This document shows positions 47,936-58,322 of a stretch of 64,000 nucleotides of DNA, in pieces; the stretch's first letter is position 1; each line of letters opens with the position of its first letter. The DNA is from Athripsodes cinereus. Lineage: Eukaryota > Arthropoda > Insecta > Trichoptera > Leptoceridae. The notes under the pieces are model-generated. The model ran no database searches. It had not been told where the DNA came from and was given only the letters and a program-made list of their open reading frames with translations. The stretch lies in assembly GCA_947579605.1 (NCBI GenBank), contig OX388312.1, forward strand, positions 24,389,313 to 24,453,312, read 5' to 3'. A program made the position numbers and the translations under genes.

Positions 47936-49535
47936 TTTTTTCACGGTGTGAAGACGCAAGCCCAAGATCATTAAAAAAAATAATTGATTCCAAAATCCAG
48001 ATACCTAGCATTCTCACTATTGATATTTTAATATATGTATACCTATCTCAAAATTGACAATAATCTATCATAAATCATTTTTAAATCTCACAGAAATTGG
48101 TACAATTCAAACGAAATTTTCTCCATTTAATTTGATGTTTCGATGTGCACTTGGTTATGCCTATTTGACTCGGTTTAGGCTAAAAATAATGGCATGATAA
48201 ATGTTTTCGTAATTCTCACATTTCATTATTATTACATATACATACACTACAATACATACATACATATTCCTAGTGGAAATGATAGTTAAGCCTGGGTGAA
48301 AATACATACAACTAGGTACCTACTTATCACAATAAAATTATTTACGATTTTTCTCATAACGCCTCTAGATATAAAACCGAAAGTAATGAGATAAGTAGAT
48401 AATAATGTGTAGGTGTATATTATGTGCATAAACATTCGTTAGTCATAACACACCTAAATAAGTTAGCTATGGAAAAAACATACCTACATAAAAGCATACA
48501 CAGAAGAATGCAAGTTTTTTCGTTTTATATGAGATCTAGGTATGTTCTAAACTCAAATCTACCCTTGCAATATGAAATACGCATGTATTTTTAAGGTGGA
48601 GTGCATCAGCACTGAAGTAGATTACCTATACACTTTTTCAAATGAAATTATTCCTGAAATGTTTTAATATATTATATAATTTTGATTAAATAATTTTTTT
48701 TAGATTTTTTTCTGGTAAAGAAATGCTACGATGTTAAGACATCATTGTTTTACCTATAAAAAATAAGATAAAAAAGAAAGAACAAATAAGAGGAAAACAA
48801 GAATCATACAAACAACAAAATAAATATGATACTTCCAAGATATGACATACTTATTTGGTTACATATATTTTTTTAAAATTGTTGATTCTTTTTTTAATTT
48901 ATTTAGCTGTGTGTGCTTTTCAAAAATAATTTAAATAACATTTTGAAGTAGTCAGTAGCCTCTTGATACTTTTTATTTTCTGAATGGAAAGTCCTTAGCC
49001 TTAATTCTTGTTGCAGACCCATTCAGTCTTCGCGATAAAAGTTTTACTATGTATGAGGGTTTTTAGGGACTTATTTATACTCATCAGAAACCTGGATTAT
49101 TATTTTAAATATAATCTAGTTCACACAAATATTGTAATTTGAACAACTTTGTGAAAGTGATTTCATTAAATTTAAATTAAATAAAAATGTAGAATAAAAA
49201 CAATATTTATTTGCACTGTGAAATGAGTCCGTATTTTATTTTTACAGTATTTAATTACAGACTTGCCATTTATAATTAGACATTAACTAAAAATGCTTAC
49301 TTATCATATCTATCTGTAGTGTCTGTATTCATGAATTGTGCTCATTGCAGTTTGTATAATGATTAATTTAATATTGAGATAACTTTGAATGTAAATTTAG
49401 CGATGTATAAAATATTGTCTCTAATACATTTCTACAAAAATGCTACCTACCTTGCATGCCAATATGTGTTTCATTTGAACAATACATAGACACATATTAG
49501 TTACAGTTATTTTACAGATAATAATGTATACTCAC

Positions 49536-49649
49536 ATTAGTAAAATCTATTAGTTGTGTTATTAGCGTCCCATCAGGACGCTGAAATTCTAGGGTCACCG
49601 TATCCTCCGATACATTGGACCATATTGTCTCTTGAACAACATCACCACC
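49536..49649 (-). CDS. oaf: out at first (oaf), coding exon 2
   Basis: 114 bp, 38 residues, GGDVVQETIWSN, VSEDTVTLEFQRPDGT, LITQLIDFTN. The TLEFQRPDGTLITQLIDF stretch is diagnostic for the Out-at-first family. The AG acceptor at 49650-49651 follows a TTTATTTATTT tract, and the donor GTGAGT starts at 49535. Phase 0 at both ends. It joins exon 1 (ending INVKNQ) to give INVKNQGGDVVQET, as expected from fly Oaf (VNVQNQGGEVIQE as I recall it). Intron 1 upstream is 1.77 kb; intron 2 downstream is 47.1 kb. Family membership is secure. Confidence 0.94.
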
Positions 49650-51415
49650 CTGAAATAAATAAAAAGGATGAACAAGTCATTTAAAATGGAAACCAATAGG
49701 TATATACCAATCATATAGTCAACAGTCTTTGTCTGCCAAACCAAATAGATGCATACCAATCACAAAGTTGACAGTCTTCGTCTGTCAAATTGTTATAATT
49801 GTTACTATTTTTTTTTGTTCAACATGTAAAAGGCTTTGCCATGTAGAAATGAATAAATAAAAATAAATAAAATAAAAAAAAGCTAATTCAAATAAAATTG
49901 GAATACTTATATTGAATTCAAATACAGCGCAAAAAATGGAAACTGATTTACAAACATGGTTACTATAATGAAATGTTTTATAAAAAAATTGCAATTACAT
50001 ATTTTTTTATTCATTTGCGCTTTTTTACACTAGGTACTGTTACTTATATTAAATTATATATTAACAGATATGGAAAATTTTATAAATGTTATGAGTATGT
50101 AACAGATTAATTAAATGCCAATAGTTAACATAAAAAAATTGTTAACAAACTTTTGAAAGCAATTGAAGTATCAGTGGTTAATCAAATGACTAATTTAAAG
50201 TTTGCATAAGACTCCTAAGAGTAAAATTTAACAACTGTATTAATTAAATCAAAATTAAAGTTATTTCTAACGCAGTGGCAGAATTGCCATCCACACTTCT
50301 CGGCATTATACGACCAGATAAGTCTCCGTATGATCAGTTATGATCACACAAAAACATAACAGTCTGATACTGGGGAAAACTCACCTATCCAGATATCCAG
50401 GATATCAATGGATTAGGCTCAAAGAGCAGGTACATTGTGCCTGAAATATCAGTGTTCAATTTTTTTTTAACAATATAACAAGTAGGTAAGTATATTGATT
50501 GTATTTAATTTGAATGCATATCTTTTATGTAATTGTTTTTAATCAATGTACAGTAAAGAATGAATAAATAAATAAATAAAAAATAAGTATTTCTAATAAA
50601 TATAGATTTTTGAATTTTCATGTGTAAATTTATTGGTGAATCTTATTTCTGTATATTATTTATTAAAGATTTCAGTGTTATCCCTGTAGCTGACATGACT
50701 AATGGTATTATATAAACGGCCTAACAATATAAAATATTTTTATTTCTCCTGCTAGTTATTTTTACATACTTTCTACATATTTTTTCCGCATTTTACTTTG
50801 TACTAAATCATGTTTATTAAGATATATTTGTCTATTTGATATAATTGTTTATCATAATAGATCCTGTAATTTTGATTGGCGCATTATTATTTTCACAATT
50901 AATATTGCATTTATTTTGTTTATTGTTGTGACTTGTTTTCTTTATAATTGAATTCTGTACATTTTTTTATAGATATTTGAAGACTTTGTAATATCCAAAA
51001 ATTTATCAAATATTGCAAAAAGCAAATGCCATAAATTGTTTAAGAAATAAATGAGTACCTAAATAAATAAATAAATTCATTAGGAATAAAATTGTTATTA
51101 TTTATACTACATTATATGTAACGATAACAGAATTCGCTGGAAAGTGAAGAATTTAGATGATACAGCTACACGAAAAATTTCTTATAAACAAATACATATT
51201 GACAAATTGTTTTGAGGTTATCAAAAACAGATTTTTGATATATCTATTCAAGAAATTGCGCAAGCAATATTAACGTGTAAATGTTTCCAGATGCAAAGTC
51301 ATTCTCTCAGTCAATTTATCGTAAAGTAGATGTGAGATAAATACCATATTCTCTAGTAAATATAAATTAATTCCAATCGAAAAACATGACAACAAAGTAA
51401 GCATGACATTGTTAC
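49650..51415 (-). other. oaf: oaf intron 1 (1.77 kb)
   Basis: Bounded by the donor GTAAC of exon 1 and the acceptor of exon 2. Contains an LINE-like end at about 50510-50582 (AATCAATGTACAGTAAAGAA and (AAAT)n, like 42640-42690) and another (AAAT)n end at about 51045-51077. Otherwise AT-rich with nothing recognised. Confidence 0.8.
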
Positions 51416-51523
51416 CTGATTTTTGACATTAATTAATAGTTGAGTATTAACAATATCTATCACAAATAATACTAGCACCGTTGCCAATCTAAAGGAATAT
51501 TCATTCAATAATAATACTCTCAT
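51416..51523 (-). CDS. oaf: out at first (oaf), coding exon 1 with signal peptide
   Basis: Reads MRVLLLNEYSFRLATVLVLF, VIDIVNTQLLINVKNQ to the donor GTAAC at 51411-51415. A basic N-terminus followed by a hydrophobic core (LATVLVLFVI) is a signal peptide, fitting the secreted Oaf protein; cleavage is probably near VNTQ. I chose the inner ATG at 51523. The in-frame ATG at 51553 would add ten residues in front of the signal and may lie at or upstream of the transcription start if the TATA-like element at 51563-51571 is used. The last residues LLINVKNQ continue in phase 0 into exon 2. Confidence 0.85.
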
Positions 51524-51562
51524 TTTTAACGTAAAAACAAAACACGAACACAAGACGCGTCG

Positions 51563-51571
51563 CTATAAATA
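51563..51571 (-). promoter_or_regulatory. oaf: Possible TATA box of oaf
   Basis: TATTTATAG on the minus strand, 40-48 bases before the chosen ATG. Start would be near 51540, giving a very short leader. A TCAGTT initiator-like word lies further upstream near 51610-51620, so the true start is uncertain. Confidence 0.3.
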
Positions 51572-51839
51572 CATTTCAGTGGACCACGGCCATATTCTCA
51601 GCTGACACAATGACAACTGAACTGACATTCGAAACCATAGATGTTGTGTAGCATAAAGTTGCCATAATCATCTACTTGTATATAGTATAATCAGCGACCA
51701 CATTGCTCGGCAGCAATTTACGCATACGTTCAATATTGCTTGTTTACTTCTTTGCGAATTCTAATTTTGTAGAACAAAATTTGTAGATATCACCAAATCC
51801 AAAATTTCTGTGCACGATTCATAACAGGTACATATCGAA

Positions 51840-52045
51840 GGAAACCATATTTTTACCGTTAAATTTTGAAAAATAATACTTTGAATTTTTAATTGTTACT
51901 TTTAGCTTTTGTTCACATGTTTTTGTTTTTTATTGCTCGTTATTGTAATATGCTAATTGTTTCAAATACCTTTTGTACCTAATCTTAATTTATTATGAAG
52001 GTAGTTTTGGGCATTTATTATGTAAATAAATAAATAAACTAAAGT
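51840..52045 (+). repeat. Probable LINE 3' end
   Basis: TTTTGTTTTTTATTGCTCGT through ATTATGAAGGTAGTTTTGGG to TGTAAATAAATAAATAAAC, an untranslated-looking LINE terminus with (AAAT)n tail. No coding remnant. Confidence 0.4.
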
Positions 52046-52084
52046 TTAATTTTGAAGATACACCCACTTCAAATTTTTATGTAC

Positions 52085-52575
52085 TGTTAACAGTGCTAAG
52101 TTGCATTCACATTGCTTCACTTTGGATGATCATCCAGAGTGTTAGGGTCAAACCTGTTCATCGAATGTGAACACGTCTGTTCACATTTGTTCATCCTATG
52201 CTTTCAATGCCATGTAAACTCTCTCAGTCGAGTCGTATGTAGTTTGACGTATTTTCGTATAAAAATAATTAAACAAATTCAAAAATGAAAAATAACACTT
52301 AAAATAAATTAATGAAGCCCTCGACTGCATAATAATTTTATACATGATTCTAACATTCAATACAAATTCATACAGAATAAAACAAAAAATAAGATAAAAC
52401 TTGTTTATGGTCGTTTCAGTGAAAGGACCTTTCATCAAAATTATGACGAGTGGTAATCTCTTTCCTCCGTCATCGCTAGTGATCACTATTGATGAAACGC
52501 CTGTTCACACCTTTTCATCTTGGAGGATCATCCGGAGTGATCACTGAATGAAGTGAACAAATCTGAACGCCCCTT
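52085..52575. repeat. Possible decayed MITE with repeated GATCATCC/TTCAC words
   Basis: The left side has GCATTCACATTGCTTCACTT and TGGATGATCATCCAGAGTG; the right side, inverted, has GCGTTCAGATTTGTTCACTT and ACTCCGGATGATCCTCC. Further GTTCATC/TGTGAACA words are inside both ends. Imperfect terminal inverted structure with no target duplication found. Confidence 0.45.
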
Positions 52576-52784
52576 TACATAATATATTACTTTTTACTCA
52601 TTGATGTTATCAAGTCTGACCACTGTAAAGCTATTTTATCCACAGGTATCGAGTTTTAGGGAAATAAAGCTGCTTATTTTCATGGTTCGTTATTTTTCAA
52701 AAGAGTTCTTGAAGGGGTGGAGAAGTTTTAAAATAATATGAGAGTGACTAAATTTTTAAGTCTAGCAAAAACTTTTTGGTGTCT

Positions 52785-52862
52785 AGAGGAGAATCTGTAT
52801 GCTAATTATATGCAGTTAGTCCGCTGGCTACCTCTCTTGCAGGATATACTAATGTGGTGTAG
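52785..52862 (+). mobile_element. SINE-like family 1, 3' fragment
   Basis: ATGCTAATTATATGCAGTTA, GTCCGCTGGCTACCTCTCTT and GCAGGATATACTAATGTGG follow the family 3' third. Confidence 0.55.
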
Positions 52863-52977
52863 AAGTAGCAGATAGCTTTGGTAGTTTCATAATATTTATC
52901 TTTTGTGGTAGTATCACCTGAAGAGCATAAAATAACATGGAAATGGGCATTCCCCTAGAAATAAAAAATGTATATCA

Positions 52978-53423
52978 TAATAGACCATTAAAGGTCACGT
53001 GGTATTGTTTATGGATTTGCTTTTGCTTGGAGGGCAAGCCGTCAAATTGCGCAAATCATCCTTGTAGGATGTTATGCCATAAGAGAAAAAAAAGTCCGAC
53101 GACAAAAAAATAAAATGACACTGACATTTTTTTTGATAATTAGGTATTCTTTAGGCGTTTCACCCAACATTGAGTGGTTTTGCAATACTGACAGACAACG
53201 CTTTTCTTTGAAATAATTTACTATCCTAGATAGCACGTGTTATGGTACTTTATCTCTTTTTCACGCATAGTTAAAACTGCGCAGTTAGAAAGAGATACCA
53301 CATTTTTGTTTTTTTTTAGAACTGCGCAGATAGAAGGAGATACCACCTTTTGTTTGTTTTGTTTTTGTTCCGTTTTTGTCCTTCAAACATTTTTCTGTTA
53401 CGTCATCCTTTAATGGTCTATTA
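52978..53423. mobile_element. MITE, 446 bp, 17-bp terminal inverted repeats
   Basis: TAATAGACCATTAAAGG at 52978-52994 is exactly inverted at 53407-53423. TA dinucleotides at both ends fit a TA target duplication, as in Tc1/mariner-type MITEs. Inside are two direct copies of AACTGCGCAG...AGATACCA (about 53274-53304 and 53321-53347). No coding capacity. It lies in the oaf to PIG-A intergenic region. Confidence 0.75.
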
Positions 53424-53857
53424 AACATTCACTGAGGTGACAGTGTATACACTGAATAAAATGACAACAAAAATATTATAATTATTTGAAATGAATCTAA
53501 TTGTCCACAATATATGTAGGAGCACTAACAAAATTCACAAATATAACAAAAAAACTTATAACAAAGTGCGTATCGAGGTATATTCAAATTCAAAGTATAT
53601 CACAGCGTAGACGTAAAAGATAATTATGGAAGTCGCAAACAGAAACAATACATTATTTATGGTATAAACAAAAAATTAAATTGCTGGTCACAAATTCAAG
53701 CCGGACAATCGTCTATGTATTTTTATTTTATTCTGATTTTAAAACACATTACATAATTACAAAGTATATAGTGATTAATTAATTATGCAGTAAAAAGCAG
53801 ATCAAACCATGATTCCAATTGCAATTGTAAGTGTGCATAGAAAATGATGTTTTAAAT

Positions 53858-54690
53858 TAATTTTTTTTTTTTTTTATATACTTTTATTAATAAAAAAATA
53901 TGTTTACAAAGTCTATATTATTTGCCTAATCCCTTATGGGGATTTTGGGCTGTGATCTTAAATATCTTACATTACAATAATAAAATTAAACAATCAAAAT
54001 ATAAATATTGTACATATATTATGTTTATACCTATAATAAACTATCCGCCCCACAAAGTCCAGAACAACCCGTGCCCAATTCTTAGATCAACCATCGAGGA
54101 TTTTTGTGTAATATGTATCCTTTAACCTTCTTTTTGAACTCCTCGATGGATTCGCATTGCTTCAAACAGGCAGGCATGGGGTTCCAAACCTTGGGCAGCA
54201 ACACATCGTCGGTCCTACGTCCATAGTCATTGTAAAATTTGTTAATGCGCAATAGTTTGTTAGCCACTGATCTAGTCTGTCTACCATGTGCTATTAAAAG
54301 TCCGTCTTTAGGTCTTAAAAAATGCTCAACCAGAATGCTATACTCCACCCTCCTCTGAAGAGACAACACTTTACATCGATCAAAAAGACATTTATTTTTT
54401 CTTTTTAATTTTTTAGCAATCTTTTTTGTAACTATAATTTTTAGGAGTCTTCTTTGAATCTTTGCAATCTTACCAAGTGTCGTTTTATATGCTAGTCCAT
54501 ATGAAGATATTCCATATGATATTATTGAGTCACAAAGGGCTACATACAGCAATCTGGCCGTGCAAAGAGTAAGTCTGGGTCTTATTATTTTGAAAATTGC
54601 TGTCAGGGTTCTTAGTTTACTGCAAACATAATCTACGTGTTCTTTGTAATTTAAGTGTTTGTCAATAATAATTCCTAAATACCTTTTTTT
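53858..54690 (-). pseudogene. CR1/Kiri-like LINE 3' part
   Basis: Minus strand, essentially open from about 54690 to 54082. KRYLGIIIDKHLNYKEHVDY, RTLTAIFKIIRP, LLYVALCDSIISYGISSYGL, KIQRRLLKIIV, then RTDDVLLPKVWNPMPACLKQ and FKKKVKGYILHKNPRWLI-stop. This is the region after the RT catalytic box of CR1-like LINEs. The 3' UTR continues to an A-rich end (T-run at 53862-53876 on the plus strand). The 5' side is truncated at a long poly(A/T) tract (54681-54730). Confidence 0.85.
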
Positions 54691-54834
54691 TTTAAAAAAA
54701 AAAATTTTTAAAAAAAAAAAAAAAATTTATTTTGTATATAGATAAAGAATCCTGTTTCTGTTTGCAGTCGGTCACTTTAAGTATGTTGGGAGACAAGCCC
54801 AACGATACCGAGGCCCGGGAAAGGACGGCTCCAT

Positions 54835-55105
54835 CCTACCTGGCTGGGACATGTTTTGAGAATGCCTAATGATAGTTGGCCAAAAAGAGCACTGTTTTTT
54901 CCGTCTCTTTCACAATACAAAAGAGTACAATAATAAAGAGCACTCTTTCACAATACACCGTTCCTATGACAACGATATCAGAGCGCAAGGAATGTCGTGG
55001 AAAGAGGTGACGCAATTGGCACAGAGACGCTCTGAATGGAGGAGGCTGGTTTCTGCCCTGTGCTCCCGAGAGGAGCGTTGAGGGCGATGATGATGATGAT
55101 GATAG
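54835..55105 (+). pseudogene. RTE-like LINE 3' fragment with (GAT)n tail
   Basis: WLGHVLRMPNDSWPKRALF, then an internal rearrangement that repeats TCTTTCACAATAC, then FTIHRSYDNDIRAQGMSWKE, VTQLAQRRSEWRRLVSALC, SREER-stop and (GAT)n at 55085-55103. Same family as 12.4 and 20.2 kb, very similar at nucleotide level apart from the rearrangement. Confidence 0.88.
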
Positions 55106-56384
55106 ATAAAGAAAGGTGCAATTAAATTTGTTAAAAGGTAAAAAAACAATTTGTATAGGAAAGAAGAACTAGTAAACGTAAGGAAGAAAATAAAATATGA
55201 ATTGGAAATAATATTGAAATATACCGTATTTCCAAAATTTGTGCTTTTCAATTCTCATTTTTTTTTTTGAGCACATTGTTTCTTTGTACATCTTTTTATA
55301 TTCTGGTGTTCAAATTCTTGAAAGCTTCTAGTACGAGTACATACCTAGTATTGTGTATTATTAAAATAATAACAAAGCGCAGTTTGAATTGTTGACAATG
55401 TAAAGGAGTATACCCAAGCAAAAATAATGTCACAAAGTGTATTATTTGAAATCGTTAGCACGGCGAACCCTATATATTTTTTTATCGTACACCAACCCAA
55501 GTTCAAAAATATGGAGCAATGTACCCTCAAATACGCGACTAGTATAGTATATGGATAGCGTAACTAGGATTCACAGCTTTTTAAAAATTTTGACGCCAGG
55601 CTCCTCTGCAGACGGACGCCCTTAAGTAATTAATTGTCAAAGAAGAAAGCGTATTATTTCTATATAGATTAATGAAGATAATAGAGTATCTGTATAGTAT
55701 TGGGCATTTGCATGTATGTCCATGATCCATGACTACATGGGCATTTAGTTGGCTTTATTAATCTTTTTCCGGAAAAATGTTGCCATATTTTTGTCTTTAA
55801 ATTATTGTTTATAAATTAATTACCTTCTATTTCTATGGTATAGCTGTCAAAATGTCAAACCGCCGAATTGTCAAATGTCAATTTTCAATTATTGGAACAG
55901 GGGTGTGAGTTGTGCAATTTTTAATCGAAAATCATCGTTTGGTGAATAATTAATTACTCAACAATAAATATATTTGATCTTATTGCTCTGTTATGTAGAA
56001 AAATACATTCCACGAATTATAAATTGTCGTTTCTTGCTATTGCTATATGGGATTTGCTATAATATTGCTAAAAAATAAACACATCTATTCTTGGTTGTTT
56101 AATTATCTAAACTTAAGAATTCAGAATAATGAAAGTAAAGAATTATGAATATTTCATTGTAAAATAATTTATTGTGAACATCCTGTTTCTACTGATCTAA
56201 GTCAAACATTTTTTCATTCAGCAGTTGCACAGTTGAGTCTTGTTTTTATAATCTACAGCTTGTTACCCCCAATACACTATAAATGTTTTAGAATAAAATG
56301 TTACTTGTTTTCAATTCAGTATCACAATTTTTCATATTGATATCAAATATAATCTAAATGCTCCTTTTTATTTTTATTTTCTAG
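55106..56384. other. Intergenic region upstream of PIG-A
   Basis: AT-rich, no gene or clear repeat. The probable PIG-A promoter and first exon lie here; a weak donor-like GGT/GTGAGT at 55904-55910 might end a first exon. Nothing else could be fixed. Confidence 0.4.
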
Positions 56385-56467
56385 GACACATAACTCTGTG
56401 CAGAACAACATAAATCATCTTTAATAAATTAATGGCTTACATTAGCTGTCAGTGGTGATAAAATAAG
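56385..56467 (+). other. PIG-A: Probable non-coding 5' UTR exon of PIG-A
   Basis: Preceded by the acceptor-like TTTTTATTTTCTAG and followed by the donor AAG/GTAAAA at 56468. The interval has stop codons in all frames so would be untranslated. The next acceptor is at 56950-56951, 12 bases before the PIG-A ATG. Splice consensus is the only support. Confidence 0.4.
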
Positions 56468-56935
56468 GTAAAACTCTCCAAATTTATAGTGATACTTCAC
56501 GTTTGTACTTCATTAGATGTTAAACAATTTATTTCGATTTTAAATCTAATCAAAAGTAGCACATACCAATTTTTTTTTTAAATTTTGTTTCAGATTATTG
56601 GACATTAATAATTAATTTAATGATAATCAATGTTATTTTTACAATTAACCATTATGTGTTGTAACATATGTAAATTTAACACATGAAACTATCATATAAG
56701 GCTTAGAATAAGACAACATCACCTTATTTGGTAGTACCCTAGACGATACTTGAACCTACATCCTACCTACATGCGAAGCTATCATTGTAGTTTATAAGAG
56801 ACAATTGCGTGGCTTTTGGCATGTCTCCTGATGATTTTATTAAATAAAACACACTTTGTGAAAAGGATGGAATGCGGGTTCAAGTCCCCTCCAGGGCACT
56901 ACCTTATATAATAGTTTGATGTGTTAAATTTACAA

Positions 56936-56951
56936 TTATTTTCTTTTCCAG
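56936..56951 (+). promoter_or_regulatory. PIG-A: 3' splice acceptor that decides the PIG-A start
   Basis: Pyrimidine-rich tract ending CAG at 56951; the exon begins ACAATGTCACAATGGCC. The ATG at 56963 has a good context (CACAATGG) and begins MAKCVCMVSDFF. The first ATG in this exon (56955) is in another frame and short. Confidence 0.7.
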
Positions 56952-56962
56952 ACAATGTCACA

Positions 56963-58288
56963 ATGGCCAAGTGTGTTTGTATGGTCTCAGATTTCTTCTA
57001 TCCTAATATGGGAGGAGTGGAAGAGCACATATTTAATCTATCGCAATGTTTAATAAGAAGAGGGTATAAAGTTATTGTGATCACTCATTCATATGGGAGG
57101 CGAGTTGGAGTTAGATACATGACATGTGGACTTAAAATTTATTATCTTCCTATCAAAGTATTTTATAATCAATGTGTTTTACCCACAATGATATGCAACA
57201 TTCCCCTTATAAGATACATCCTCATCCGAGAGCAAATTGATATAATTCATGCACACTCAGCATTTAGCGCATTAGGACAAGAGGTTTCTTTAGTAGGTAG
57301 ATTAATGGGGCTCAAAACGGTGTTTACAGATCATAGTTTATTTGGTTTTGCTGACACATCAGCAGTCTTAACAAACAAGTTTTTGGAGTTAGCCTTGGCA
57401 GATACAAATCATTGCATTTGTGTATCGCACACTGGTAAAGAAAATACAGTTCTCCGAGCTAAAGTTCCTTGTGACAGAGTTTCTGTCATTCCTAATGCAG
57501 TTGATGCCAATGTCTTCACTCCAGATCCGAGTAAAAGGGATCCTAATAAAATTACCATAGTAATTGTTTCCCGTTTAGTTTATAGAAAAGGTGTAGATTT
57601 AATGGCTGCTGTTATGGCTACAATATGTCCTAAATATCCTGATGTTAATTTTATTGTGGGTGGTGACGGACCAAAGATGTGGTTGTTACAACAAGTTCGA
57701 GAAAGGCAAGGGTTACAAGATCAAATAACTTTATTGGGTGGTTTGGAACATTCACAGATAAAAAGTGTACTAAATAAAGGACACATTTTTCTTAATACAT
57801 CTTTGACCGAGGCATACTGTATGGCAATAGTTGAAGCAACTGCGTGCGGTTTACAAGTTGTCTCAACAAAAGTGGGAGGAATACCTGAAGTTTTACCTGA
57901 GAGATTAATATATCTTACAGAACCAAATGTAGATTCTTTAGTTAAAGGCTTAGAGAAGGCAATGACTGATTTAAAACACGGAAAGAACTTGTGTCCATAT
58001 CAATGTAACAAATTAGTGAAAGATATGTATAATTGGGTAAATATTGCACAAAGAACTGAAATAGTTTATAAGGGAGTTTTAAAAGAACCTAGTAAATGTT
58101 TAGGAGAGCAACTTTACAGTTACCTTCCATGTGGTGTGTGGCCATACCTCTTAGTTGTTAGTTTAGTTTATTTAATCATACAATTTATGGAATGGTATGT
58201 ACCCAGACGTTTCATAGATGTGGCAAAAGACATGACAGGTAAAAGAGCATTGAGAAAACAGTACAAAACTATAAACAGAAATAGGTAG
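56963..58288 (+). CDS. PIG-A: PIG-A, GPI N-acetylglucosaminyltransferase catalytic subunit
   Basis: 441 residues in a single coding exon. The protein is the catalytic subunit of the ER complex that transfers GlcNAc from UDP-GlcNAc to phosphatidylinositol, the first step of GPI anchor synthesis. The N-terminal domain carries VCMVSDFFYPNMGGVEEHIF (residues 5-24) with the GGV donor-binding loop. FTDHSLFGFAD is at 121-131 and ENTVLRA at 160-166. The GT4 C-terminal domain has SRLVYRKG (R204, K209), GGDGPK (233-238) and the EX7E motif E283-E291. One membrane span lies near residues 391-408 (GVWPYLLVVSLVYLIIQF), followed by a short basic tail. Human PIG-A is 484 residues with a longer N-terminus. 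I start at the ATG at 56963 because TTATTTTCTTTTCCAG just before it is a strong splice acceptor; the upstream in-frame ATG at 56921 lies in that intron. Confidence 0.97.
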   Translation: MAKCVCMVSDFFYPNMGGVEEHIFNLSQCLIRRGYKVIVITHSYGRRVGVRYMTCGLKIYYLPIKVFYNQCVLPTMICNIPLIRYILIREQIDIIHAHSAFSALGQEVSLVGRLMGLKTVFTDHSLFGFADTSAVLTNKFLELALADTNHCICVSHTGKENTVLRAKVPCDRVSVIPNAVDANVFTPDPSKRDPNKITIVIVSRLVYRKGVDLMAAVMATICPKYPDVNFIVGGDGPKMWLLQQVRERQGLQDQITLLGGLEHSQIKSVLNKGHIFLNTSLTEAYCMAIVEATACGLQVVSTKVGGIPEVLPERLIYLTEPNVDSLVKGLEKAMTDLKHGKNLCPYQCNKLVKDMYNWVNIAQRTEIVYKGVLKEPSKCLGEQLYSYLPCGVWPYLLVVSLVYLIIQFMEWYVPRRFIDVAKDMTGKRALRKQYKTINRNR

Positions 58289-58316
58289 CCAATGATGTGT
58301 TGTCATATGTTAGATA

Positions 58317-58322
58317 AATAAA
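58317..58322 (+). terminator. PIG-A: PIG-A polyadenylation signal
   Basis: AATAAA 29 bases after the stop codon; further AATAAA at about 58592 could serve as an alternative. Cleavage is expected 10-30 bases downstream. Confidence 0.55.

Larger units (their letters stand above)
2437..49535 (-). other. oaf: oaf intron 2, 47.1 kb, filled with transposon remnants
   Basis: The interval between the donor of exon 2 (GTGAG, 49531-49535) and the acceptor of exon 3. Everything recognisable inside is repeat derived and is listed separately. I found no nested host gene. The stretches not covered by an entry are AT-rich unique-looking or heavily decayed sequence, for example 2783-3552, 5106-5197, 9834-10261, 10481-11439, 14651-17941, 20799-22249, 23581-25339, 28976-30869, 33401-35039, 37088-38104, 38331-40529 and 45763-47794. 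Several of these contain poly(A)- or (AAAT)n-like ends of old LINEs (about 17040-17130, 24180-24285, 34980-35030, 47060-47095). Confidence 0.85.

Noticed and set aside
51524..51553. Upstream in-frame ATG of oaf (MCSC...)
   Set aside because: It places ten residues in front of a clear signal peptide and may lie at or before the transcription start; the inner ATG is preferred, though not proven.
54681..54735. A/T-only palindrome of alternating poly(A) and poly(T)
   Set aside because: Low-complexity junction of LINE tails; folds trivially and has no further signal.
56921..56962. Upstream in-frame ATG of PIG-A (MLNLQLF...)
   Set aside because: It lies in an intron: a strong pyrimidine tract and CAG acceptor end at 56951, and the family homology begins only at MAKCVCMVSDFF.
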